The notes under the pieces were generated by a model that worked only from the letters and a program-made list of their open reading frames with translations, had not been told where the DNA came from and searched no databases. Positions 57,811 to 64,000 of a stretch of DNA of 64,000 bases are shown piece after piece; position 1 is the stretch's first letter; each line of letters starts with the position of its first letter. This stretch comes from Mesorhizobium sp. 1M-11 (GTDB lineage: Bacteria; Pseudomonadota; Alphaproteobacteria; Rhizobiales; Rhizobiaceae): NCBI RefSeq assembly GCF_001303895.1, contig NZ_LJSD01000011.1, positions 62,001 through 126,000 on the forward strand, given 5' to 3'. The translations under genes and the position numbers were made by a program.

Positions 57811-59506
57811 GGAGAGGTGGCCGAGTGGTCGAAGGCGCTCCCCTGCTAAGGGAGTAGACCTCAAAAGGGTCTCGTGGGTTCGAATCCCATCCTCTCCGCC
57901 ACTTCAGTCCCTGAGTGGGCACTGAGTTTACGCCAGCTTTTCCGGCGAGCGCCTGTAGCAGCCGGGACTTCGATCCCATGATCCGAACCTCGCCGTCCGC
58001 GACTTCGACGCGCTGGGCAAGCGCGCGCAGGTGATCGCGGCGGTAGCCGCCGCCTTCGAGACGGATGCGCTGACGGGCGCTCTGGGCGAAGGTGCGGACC
58101 ATCTGCGGGGTGATGGCCTTGGCGCCGGCGTTGTCGAGCATGGCCTGGGCACGCTCGGCGTCGGTCTTGGCCTGGTCCCTGATGGCCTTGAGGCCGTCGA
58201 TGCGATCCTTGAGGGCAGGATCGTCGATGTCGGCCACGCCGGCCTCGATGGCGTCGTAGAGGCGCTTGAGACGCAGTTCCGATTCGGCGGCGCGCTTGGT
58301 GAGTTCCGCGATGTGCTCGCGGCGACGTTCGGATTGCTCCTGACGCCGGTCAAGAACGCTGGCGAGGATGGTTTCCAGCCGCTCGGGCTGGAGAAGCTGG
58401 TCTTCGAGGTGGCTGGCGACAAGATCGTCCAGCTTGTCCATCGGCACAGCCATGCCCTCACAGGCGGTCGGCCCCTGCCGGGCTTTCATGGAGCAAGCAT
58501 AGTAGCGGTAACGCCCGCCCTTGCCGGTGCGGATGGTCATGGCTCCGCCGCACTTGGCGCAATGGATCAGGCCGGTCAGCATGGTCGGGCCACTGATGAC
58601 GGCGGATGGCATGACCTTGGGGTTGCGGGCCTTGAGCAATGCTTGCACCGCGTCGAACGTTTCGCGGTCGATGATCGGCGGGACCGGAACGGTCACGATC
58701 TCGCTGACCGGCTTCAGTTCCTTGGTCTTGGACCGCTTGTTGAACTCATGCTCGCCGACATAGGTGCGGCGGGTGAGGATGCGGTGGACCTGGCCGATGC
58801 CCCAGCGCCCGCCGTCGCGGGTGAAGATGCGGCGGCTGTTGAGATAGGAGACGATGTTCTTGACGCCCATCTGGCCGGTCGTGCCGTCGCCTTCCAGCGC
58901 GAGGCGATAGATCAGCCGCACGGTCTCGGCATGGAGCGGGTCGATCTCCAGCTTCTTCTTGGTTTTCGCGCCGCGCTGCTCGGCCGCGACGACACGATAG
59001 CCGATGGGCGGCAGCGAACCGTTCCAGAAGCCTTGCCGCGCGTTTTCCTTCAATGCCCGCATAACGTGCTTGGCGTTTTCCTTCGACTGGTATTCGTCGA
59101 ACAGCGCCATGATCTGCCGCATCATCTGATGCACCGGATCGTCACCGATCTCCTGCGTGATCGACAGCAACTTGACGCCGTTCTTCGCCAGCTTCCTGAC
59201 GTAAAACTCCATATCAAAGGCGTCGCGGAAGAAGCGGCTGAACGAGTGGACGATCACCACGTCGAACGGCGCTGGCTTACTGGTGCCCGCCTCGATCATG
59301 CGCTGGAACTCGGGTCTGCGGTCGTTGGTCGCCGAAGCGCCTGGCTCCACATAGGTCTCGACAAGCTGATAGCCGCGCGAGGCGCAATAGGCTTCGCCCT
59401 GCCGCTTCTGGTCAGGGATGGAAACATCGTGCTCGGCCTGCCGTGCCGTCGAGACGCGCAGGTAAAGGGCGGCGCGTAGCAGAATTGCGGAAGAGGAAGC
59501 GCTCAT
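57794..59506 (-). CDS. Large serine recombinase with tRNA-derived C-terminus
   Basis: 570-residue integrase of the large serine recombinase class. The catalytic domain starts at ALYLRVSTARQ (Ser19), with a recombinase domain at ~165-290, a zinc ribbon LIHCAKCGGAM ... YYACSM at 315-340 and a coiled coil at ~385-460. From Trp536 the frame reads antisense through tRNA-Ser to ~565 and then four host codons to TAA at 57794-57796; this tail (RRGWDSNPRDPFEVY) is not a conserved domain. The start overlaps vapC by four bases. It likely integrates and excises the element. Confidence 0.9.
   Translation of the reverse strand: MSASSSAILLRAALYLRVSTARQAEHDVSIPDQKRQGEAYCASRGYQLVETYVEPGASATNDRRPEFQRMIEAGTSKPAPFDVVIVHSFSRFFRDAFDMEFYVRKLAKNGVKLLSITQEIGDDPVHQMMRQIMALFDEYQSKENAKHVMRALKENARQGFWNGSLPPIGYRVVAAEQRGAKTKKKLEIDPLHAETVRLIYRLALEGDGTTGQMGVKNIVSYLNSRRIFTRDGGRWGIGQVHRILTRRTYVGEHEFNKRSKTKELKPVSEIVTVPVPPIIDRETFDAVQALLKARNPKVMPSAVISGPTMLTGLIHCAKCGGAMTIRTGKGGRYRYYACSMKARQGPTACEGMAVPMDKLDDLVASHLEDQLLQPERLETILASVLDRRQEQSERRREHIAELTKRAAESELRLKRLYDAIEAGVADIDDPALKDRIDGLKAIRDQAKTDAERAQAMLDNAGAKAITPQMVRTFAQSARQRIRLEGGGYRRDHLRALAQRVEVADGEVRIMGSKSRLLQALAGKAGVNSVPTQGLKWRRGWDSNPRDPFEVYSLSRGAPSTTRPPLRCGAG
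57811..57901 (+). tRNA. tRNA-Ser (anticodon GCT)
   Basis: Acceptor stem GGAGAGG / CCTCTCC, long variable arm typical of tRNA-Ser, anticodon GCT at 57845-57847, T-loop GGTTCGAATCC and encoded CCA at 57899-57901. Ninety-one bases in all. Its whole length lies antisense to the 3' end of the serine recombinase gene, and its 3' end marks the boundary of the integrated element. Confidence 0.97.
57878..57901. other. Probable attachment-site core (attL)
   Basis: The 3' end of tRNA-Ser (T-loop, acceptor stem and CCA) is where host sequence meets element sequence: left of it are chromosomal genes, right of it the recombinase gene. The matching attR copy must lie beyond 64,000. The exact core length is not visible without it. 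Confidence 0.5.
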
Positions 59507-59964
59507 GCCGGGCCTCCTTGGGCAGCAGCCTCGTCAGGCGACAATACGGCGACACCGAACGGCAGGAAATGCTTCGTGTTGCGGGTGACAACGGCGAGTT
59601 CATGCGCTGCGGCGGTACCGGCAATCACGGCATCAGCCATGCCGGGGTCGTGACCGGCCGCAAGCGCCTTCGCTTCCAGCCGCCCGCCGATTGCGGCGGC
59701 CTGCGCGTCGAAGCCAATGATCTTGTCATCATATGTGGAGACAAGGCCACTGAGCCATGCTTTCAGGCTCGCGGCCTTCGCCGTCGCTCCCTTGTGGTCA
59801 AGGAGCGCGATCCCCTTCTCGATTTCATGAATGGAGACAACCGACAAGAATAACCGGCCGTCGCCGTCCATGCGATCCAGCCAAGTGAGGAAGTCGGCGG
59901 ATGCTTCCGACTTCGACGGCGCCAGCATGGAGACGACGTTGGTGTCGAGAAGAAAACCGCTCAA
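59503..59964 (-). CDS. VapC-like PIN domain toxin
   Basis: 153-residue PIN-domain RNase with the acidic active site: Asp in LLDTNVVS, Glu in SIHEIEKG, Asp in MADAVIAG and Asp/Asn in TRNTKHF. In VapBC modules such enzymes cleave tRNA or rRNA when the antitoxin is lost. It overlaps the antitoxin gene upstream and the recombinase gene downstream by four bases each, so toxin and recombinase can be co-translated. Likely stabilises the element. Confidence 0.88.
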   Translation of the reverse strand: MSGFLLDTNVVSMLAPSKSEASADFLTWLDRMDGDGRLFLSVVSIHEIEKGIALLDHKGATAKAASLKAWLSGLVSTYDDKIIGFDAQAAAIGGRLEAKALAAGHDPGMADAVIAGTAAAHELAVVTRNTKHFLPFGVAVLSPDEAAAQGGPA

Positions 59965-60209
59965 AGCTCGACATCCCGCGATGGCTTGCGGTTCCGCGTG
60001 AACTCTCCGCCTGGGAACGTCCTGAGATAGCTGACAAGACCCGCCCGTTTGCGTTCGAGCGCCTTGCGCGCGATCTCCGCCGCCTCGACCGAGACCAGGG
60101 CCGCGACAGGCTTGCCATGACGGGTGATGGTCACGATCTCTCCTTTGACGGCTTCATCAACGAGGCTGGAAAAACCAGCCTTGGCGTCTCTGAGGTTGAT
60201 GGTCAGCAT
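59961..60209 (-). CDS. Phd/YefM family antitoxin
   Basis: 82-residue antitoxin: the N-terminal MLTINLRDAKAGFSSLVDEA with DNA-binding Phd fold, ITRHGKPVAALVSVE, and a basic C-terminal extension that should bind the VapC toxin. It is first in the antitoxin-toxin-recombinase chain (ATGA overlap with vapC). An AT-rich stretch just upstream (60219-60255) probably holds the promoter/operator. Confidence 0.87.
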   Translation of the reverse strand: MLTINLRDAKAGFSSLVDEAVKGEIVTITRHGKPVAALVSVEAAEIARKALERKRAGLVSYLRTFPGGEFTRNRKPSRDVEL

Positions 60210-60295
60210 GTTGCGCCCTCCATTTGTAGCTATATGTGACTACATGTAATCTATTAAAGGGCGGATTTCAACGCCGATTTCAAATCTCCGAGGTG

Positions 60296-60541
60296 TCAGC
60301 CCTCGGGGCCGAACAGGTCATCGAACAGGTCTCCGAACCATTGCTCGAACACCTCGATCTCGGCCTGCGTGACCGGAACGGGGCGCGGCCAGTCGTCGGT
60401 AACGGTCCAGGTGGACAGGTCATGCCTGGGCGGTCTGCCAGGGAACGGCCACGGACAGCCCAATAGTGCCTCAAGCTGCTCGGATGCCGTGGGCGGCCTG
60501 ACGCGCCGGGCGCGGGACAACGCCCCGCGATCAGACGCCAT
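60296..60541 (-). CDS. Small conserved mobile-element protein
   Basis: 81-residue acidic protein with a Trp/Pro-rich middle (CPWPFPGRPPRHDL, TDDWPRPVPVT) and a C-terminal acidic segment (FEQWFGDLFDDLFGPEG). No function known. It overlaps the AlpA-like gene by 11 bases, so it is coupled to it. Similar short genes sit after alpA in other ICEs by my recollection, unverified. Confidence 0.6.
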   Translation of the reverse strand: MASDRGALSRARRVRPPTASEQLEALLGCPWPFPGRPPRHDLSTWTVTDDWPRPVPVTQAEIEVFEQWFGDLFDDLFGPEG

Positions 60542-60749
60542 CGAGGTCGCGCCCGCTTCCGGGCCGCCACGTTACGGGGTTGGCGACCCATCGGTTGATG
60601 TCGGATTCCTTCCAGCCCGCGCCGTTGACGCTGATCCTGATCTGGGCGGGGAACGTGCCCTCGGCGATCTTGCGATAGATGGTCGACCGGGACAGGCCGG
60701 TGCGGTCGAGAACGGTGTTCAGGCGGATGATACGGTCTGGCTGGCGCAT
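60531..60749 (-). CDS. AlpA-like excisionase/regulator
   Basis: 72-residue winged-helix protein of the MerR/AlpA type: RLNTVLDRTGLSRSTIYRKI followed by GTFPAQIRI and GWKESDINRWV. AlpA proteins activate integrase genes or act as excisionase partners. It lies upstream of the recombinase and TA genes and downstream of traA, and probably controls element transfer or excision. Confidence 0.87.
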   Translation of the reverse strand: MRQPDRIIRLNTVLDRTGLSRSTIYRKIAEGTFPAQIRISVNGAGWKESDINRWVANPVTWRPGSGRDLDGV

Positions 60750-60879
60750 GGCCGTGATGCCTCCTGCTGGCTGTTTCTGGGAACTGCCAGGACAGGCAAA
60801 GGCAAGGATTTGTTGTTGTGCAATAGATAGTTAGGCGTCGTAGGGCTGTGGCGAAGAGGCGGCGGTAAATAGGATGGTT

Positions 60880-63786
60880 CTACAGCCCGAGACCCCGACC
60901 CCGGCCAAGCCCGAACGTAAGGGTAAGGTCGCGGCCGATGCCCATCCCCGAATCGAATGAGATGCCGAGTTCGCGTTTGCGGCCCGCCAGAAGGGATTCC
61001 ATCTGCGGGTCGCGTTCCAGGCTGTGGGCCATGTTCCCCATCTCCGCCCGCGCGGCCCTGTGACCGGAATAGTCGCCCGCCGCATACCGTTCGTCGCTGG
61101 CCCTGTGGAGATTTTGCCACCGTTCCACGAAACGGTCGGCGCGCAGGCCGGGATCGGTGCGCAACTCGGTTTCCAGTTGCGGGGCGCGGATTGCGCGCTG
61201 GGCGTCGCCGGACGCCGCCTCCGCCGCAAGCTCCGGGTTTTTCTTGTAGGCGGCTTCGGCGTCATGCGAGCCGTAGGGGCGCAGCTCCTCGAATCGCTGG
61301 CGCGCCTCCTGCAATTCCCTGATCTGATCGGGGCTGGCCTTGCCGCCCTGGTCCTGCGCGGCGAATATCGCATCGACGGCGCGCGCATGACGGACGAGCG
61401 CCCGGCCACGGGCGCGGCGCAACGCCGCCTCCGGGTCTTCCGCCACTTTCCTTTCCGGCATCTGTCCACCCTCGGCGGGCAGGCGCAGGCCGTCGAAGAT
61501 GCCGCGCACCTTTTCGGGAACCTGGCGGACGATCTCGACAACCCGCTCCATCCGCTCGCGGAAGGTGATGCCGCGCCGCTCGGCGTAGTCGCGGGCGGGT
61601 TCGTAGTCGCTCGCCATGTCCTTGGCCCGGTCGCGCGACAAGACATTGATGAGCTTGTCCTGATTGGCGAAGTCGTCGCGGCCGTAATGCAGGTCCATGC
61701 CGTCGCGGTGGCGCGACAGGGCGACATAGCTGCAGTGGCCGTCCATGCCCGGCGTCGCCAGGACATGGGCGCGGTCCACGGTCATGCCCTGCGCCTTGTG
61801 GATCGTGGCGGCATAGCCGTGGTCGATCTTGTTGTAGTCCTTCAGGTCGAACGCGACATCGCGGCCATCGTCGGTGCGCACGGCCATGGATTGCGGGCTG
61901 ACCTGCTCGATGGTCCCGAGCGTGCCGTTCCTCACGCCAAGCCCGCGCTCGTTTTGCAGGAACATCACGCGGTCGCCGGGCGCGAAGGTCCGCACACCGC
62001 GTTCGGCGGCGACATGCACATCCGCGCCAAGTTCACCTGCGTCACGCATTTTCTGGCGGGCCGCCTCGTTCAACTCCCGCACCTCGGCATTGGTGTGGGT
62101 GAGGATGATGCGGCTGGCGTCGGGGTGTGCCTGCCGGTCGCGGTTCCAGCGGTCGATCAACTCGCCGCGCGCCTGCTCGCGTGTTGCGGCGGCATGGACC
62201 ATGCCATGCTTGTCGTAGGCGTGGATCGCATCGCCGGTTCGGCCGGTCGCCAGATCGCGCGTCGCGTCGCGCTGCCAGTCCTCGCGCTGGCGGCGCACCT
62301 CGCTGATTTCCGCGCCGCCGTGACGCTCATGGATCGAGCGGAACGCCGCACCCGCCTCGATGGACTGCAACTGCTGCGGATCGCCGACCAGGACGACTTT
62401 CGCGCCTGCCTCGGCGGCATGGGACAGCACGCGCTCCAACTGCCGCGTGCCGACCATGCCCGCCTCGTCGATGACAAGCACATCGCGGGATGTGAGAAGG
62501 TCGTGGCCCTGCGCCCAACCATGCTCCATGCTGGCGATGGTGCGGGACGTTATGCCCGATCCGCCTTCGAGATTTTCCGCGGCGATGCCGGACAGCGCCA
62601 CGCCCCGGACCTCGTAGCCCGCCGCCTCCCAAGCCTCGCGCGCCACCCCCAGCATCGCGCTCTTTCCCGTCCCGGCATAGCCGACGACAATGCCAAGATC
62701 GCGTCCGTCCGTGACGTACGCCAAGGCATCGGCCTGCTCGCGGGAGAGGACAAGGCCGCGCTGTTCAGCACGTGCAAGGGCGTCGAGTCTGTCCCTGTCG
62801 TTCACCTCATGGCGTTCCCGTTCGGCCATCAGTTCGGCCGCGCCGTGCATGCGCCGTTCGGCCTCGATCATGTCGCGGGTGGTGAAGCGGTCCTGCCCGG
62901 CATCGTCCTTGCCAAGTTCGACAAGATCGGGCGCGCTGCGCATCGCGCCCATCACCTCGTTGAACTGGTCGATCACGTCGCTGTGCCGGTGCGCGAACAT
63001 CGCCATGTCACGCCGCGTGAAGGTGGATTGCTGCTGCGTGATCGCGTCCAGGGCGGAAGATGGATCGGCGATGATTCGCGCGCCGTTCTCGCGTGCGATA
63101 CGCCGGTGATCCTCGGCGCGGTCGGCCTCATGCCCGGCGGCTTCCATGCGCTGCGCGGGCGCGCCGATCTTTGATTGCGGCTCCAGCGCGACGCCCTGCG
63201 CCTCAAGGCTGCGGTGGTCGATCCGGGCGTCGATTTCGAGTTCGGCAAGGCGCTCGTTGACATGATCGGCCCATCGTTCGCGCCAACGCTCGACCAGCTC
63301 GGTGCGGTTCCAGTCCCGCACCTTCGGGCCAAAGCCGTTTTCGTCCACCGAGCGCATGGTCAGCATGACATGGGCATGGGGCTTGGGCTGGCCGTCCGCG
63401 CCCATATCCCAATGCACATTGAGGTCGGCGATCATGCCCTGATCCACAAACTCGGACTGCACGAAGTCGCGGGCCAGTTCGACGCCCTGCGCCTGTGTCA
63501 TCTCGCGCGGAATGGCGAACTCCACCTCGCGGCAAAGCTGCGCATCTTTTCTTTTCTCGAAGACTTCAACATCATTCCAGAGCCGCTCGCGGTCGGACCA
63601 TGCCTCCGGCGCGTTCTCCGGCAGCATGACCTCGGAATGGACGACATCGCGCTTGGCGGAAAAGTCCTGATCGCGGCCCAGCCGGTCGTCGCGCAGCCGC
63701 GAGGCCGAGCGATAGGCGGCGGCAGCGACCGCGCTGCGGCCCGCCGCGCGTCCGATGACCTGAACGGAGAAATGGTAGATCGCCAT
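60880..63786 (-). CDS. traA: Ti-type conjugative relaxase TraA
   Basis: 968-residue relaxase-helicase. Residues ~1-200 are the MobA/MobL nickase domain with Tyr25 (AAAYRSA), His125 and the pair His137/His139 in PKPHAHVMLTMR that bind metal; residues ~345-750 are an SF1 helicase with Walker A YAGTGKSAML near 370-379 and motif IDEAGMVG. It nicks oriT and unwinds plasmid or ICE DNA for transfer. ATG 63786 (MAIYHFSVQVIG) is the conserved start. It is divergent from the gene at 63958, with the oriT-like site between. Confidence 0.93.
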   Translation of the reverse strand: MAIYHFSVQVIGRAAGRSAVAAAAYRSASRLRDDRLGRDQDFSAKRDVVHSEVMLPENAPEAWSDRERLWNDVEVFEKRKDAQLCREVEFAIPREMTQAQGVELARDFVQSEFVDQGMIADLNVHWDMGADGQPKPHAHVMLTMRSVDENGFGPKVRDWNRTELVERWRERWADHVNERLAELEIDARIDHRSLEAQGVALEPQSKIGAPAQRMEAAGHEADRAEDHRRIARENGARIIADPSSALDAITQQQSTFTRRDMAMFAHRHSDVIDQFNEVMGAMRSAPDLVELGKDDAGQDRFTTRDMIEAERRMHGAAELMAERERHEVNDRDRLDALARAEQRGLVLSREQADALAYVTDGRDLGIVVGYAGTGKSAMLGVAREAWEAAGYEVRGVALSGIAAENLEGGSGITSRTIASMEHGWAQGHDLLTSRDVLVIDEAGMVGTRQLERVLSHAAEAGAKVVLVGDPQQLQSIEAGAAFRSIHERHGGAEISEVRRQREDWQRDATRDLATGRTGDAIHAYDKHGMVHAAATREQARGELIDRWNRDRQAHPDASRIILTHTNAEVRELNEAARQKMRDAGELGADVHVAAERGVRTFAPGDRVMFLQNERGLGVRNGTLGTIEQVSPQSMAVRTDDGRDVAFDLKDYNKIDHGYAATIHKAQGMTVDRAHVLATPGMDGHCSYVALSRHRDGMDLHYGRDDFANQDKLINVLSRDRAKDMASDYEPARDYAERRGITFRERMERVVEIVRQVPEKVRGIFDGLRLPAEGGQMPERKVAEDPEAALRRARGRALVRHARAVDAIFAAQDQGGKASPDQIRELQEARQRFEELRPYGSHDAEAAYKKNPELAAEAASGDAQRAIRAPQLETELRTDPGLRADRFVERWQNLHRASDERYAAGDYSGHRAARAEMGNMAHSLERDPQMESLLAGRKRELGISFDSGMGIGRDLTLTFGLGRGRGLGL

Positions 63787-63816
63787 GGCGACCAACCAGA
63801 TACTGCCCGCAAGCGC

Positions 63817-63860
63817 ACGTCGGAACGACGTATAAGCGCGCCCTCGAAACTAATTTCTCG
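63817..63860. other. oriT-like nick region
   Basis: ACGTCG-GAA-CGACGT forms a perfect 6-bp inverted repeat and is followed by ATAAGCGCGCCCTCG. TAAGCGCGCCCT differs by one base from TAAGTGCGCCCT, the IncQ/Ti-type nick consensus, and CGACGTATAA also occurs in Ti oriT. It sits between traA and the divergent mobilisation gene, where oriT is expected. Cleavage is inferred, not shown. Confidence 0.7.
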
Positions 63861-63957
63861 GGACAGTCCGCGCGGTTCCAGCCCGTCCCGGCGACCTTAC
63901 AGCATTGCGGCAGGCGCTCAACTATCATCGCCCCATCAACAGCTTATGGAGATGACA

Positions 63958-64000
63958 ATGCGCAAGCCACGGGACTTCGACGCGGAACTGAAGTCGCTCG
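63958..64000 (+). CDS. Conjugal transfer protein (TraD/TraC-like), 5' end only
   Basis: Only 14 codons before the window end: MRKPRDFDAELKSL. This opening matches the small accessory proteins of Ti-type mobilisation encoded divergently from traA. GGAG lies six bases before ATG 63958. Identity is tentative because the rest is missing. Confidence 0.5.
   Translation, partial: MRKPRDFDAELKSL

Larger units (their letters stand above)
57885..64000. mobile_element. Left end of an integrated conjugative or mobilisable element
   Basis: From the 3' end of tRNA-Ser to the window end the genes are a serine recombinase, VapC/Phd, a short conserved protein, an AlpA-like regulator, a TraA relaxase, an oriT-like site and a mobilisation gene. 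Such a set fits an ICE or IME. GC is visibly higher than in the flanking chromosome. Whether type IV secretion genes follow is unknown, so ICE versus IME is open. Confidence 0.75.

Noticed and set aside
58031..59479. 482-codon plus-strand frame antisense to the serine recombinase
   Set aside because: Lacks any domain; the minus strand is the well-supported recombinase.
60219..60255. AT-rich stretch read as a phage attachment site
   Set aside because: It is better explained as the promoter/operator of the phd-vapC-recombinase chain; no second copy is visible.
61024..63174. 716-codon plus-strand open frame antisense to traA
   Set aside because: High GC leaves the antisense strand free of stops; the minus strand carries an intact, motif-rich relaxase, and the antisense product shows no domain or ribosome-binding site.

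Overview
The window is a chromosomal segment from an alphaproteobacterium of the Rhizobiales, most likely the Phyllobacteriaceae (Mesorhizobium-like). The reasons are the gene order rpoZ-rsh-pyrE-DUF2062-acpS-lepB-rnc-era, Omp2b-type alphaproteobacterial porins, RIME-like intergenic repeats of the kind known from rhizobia, a TIGR02301 protein, and a Ti-type relaxase gene. The genus is an inference; no rRNA is present.

Layout. 1-8.2 kb: end of purF, a DoxX membrane protein, an SDR oxidoreductase, a secreted lectin-like protein, two tandem EamA transporters and a fused acyltransferase/acyl-ACP synthetase. 8.2-15.7 kb: psd-pssA (phosphatidylethanolamine synthesis), a YCII protein, an ArsR/Atm1-type exporter operon with a clear palindromic operator, a LysM protein, a LOG-family protein and RarD. 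15.8-21.2 kb: a six-gene minus-strand chain cysS-VOC-GFA-GFA-pip-cimA in which every junction overlaps. 21.5-28.7 kb: housekeeping and small conserved genes (SRAP, NUDIX, TIGR02301, dihydroorotase, YgfZ, HD hydrolase) and a divergent SMR/HxlR pair. 28.7-31.3 kb: a two-gene ATP-grasp plus GNAT/C39-peptidase unit, a predicted but uncharacterised peptide-synthesis system. 31.5-34.1 kb: an ECF sigma/anti-sigma pair and a small beta-barrel protein. 34.3-47.8 kb: DUF2339, a thioesterase, recO, a porin, an orphan MbcA/ParS-like protein, then the era-to-rpoZ block. 48-57.4 kb: NYN protein, UDG, GH25 lysozyme, smpB, dapA, lytic transglycosylase, an alpha/beta hydrolase, a solitary tyrosine recombinase and a second porin.

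57.8-64 kb is the left end of an integrated conjugative or mobilisable element. A large serine recombinase gene abuts tRNA-Ser(GCT) and reads through it antisense, so its last ~35 codons and its stop come from the tRNA and flanking host DNA. Behind it lie a Phd/VapC toxin-antitoxin pair overlapping the recombinase start, an AlpA-like regulator, a Ti-type relaxase/helicase (TraA), an oriT-like nick region and the start of a divergent mobilisation gene cut by the window end.

The two places most deserving experiments are the ATP-grasp/GNAT-C39 pair and the tRNA-recombinase junction with its overlapping addiction module. Start codons were chosen by ribosome-binding site, overlap with the preceding gene and conserved N-termini. 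Family assignments rest on motif recognition, not on a database search.
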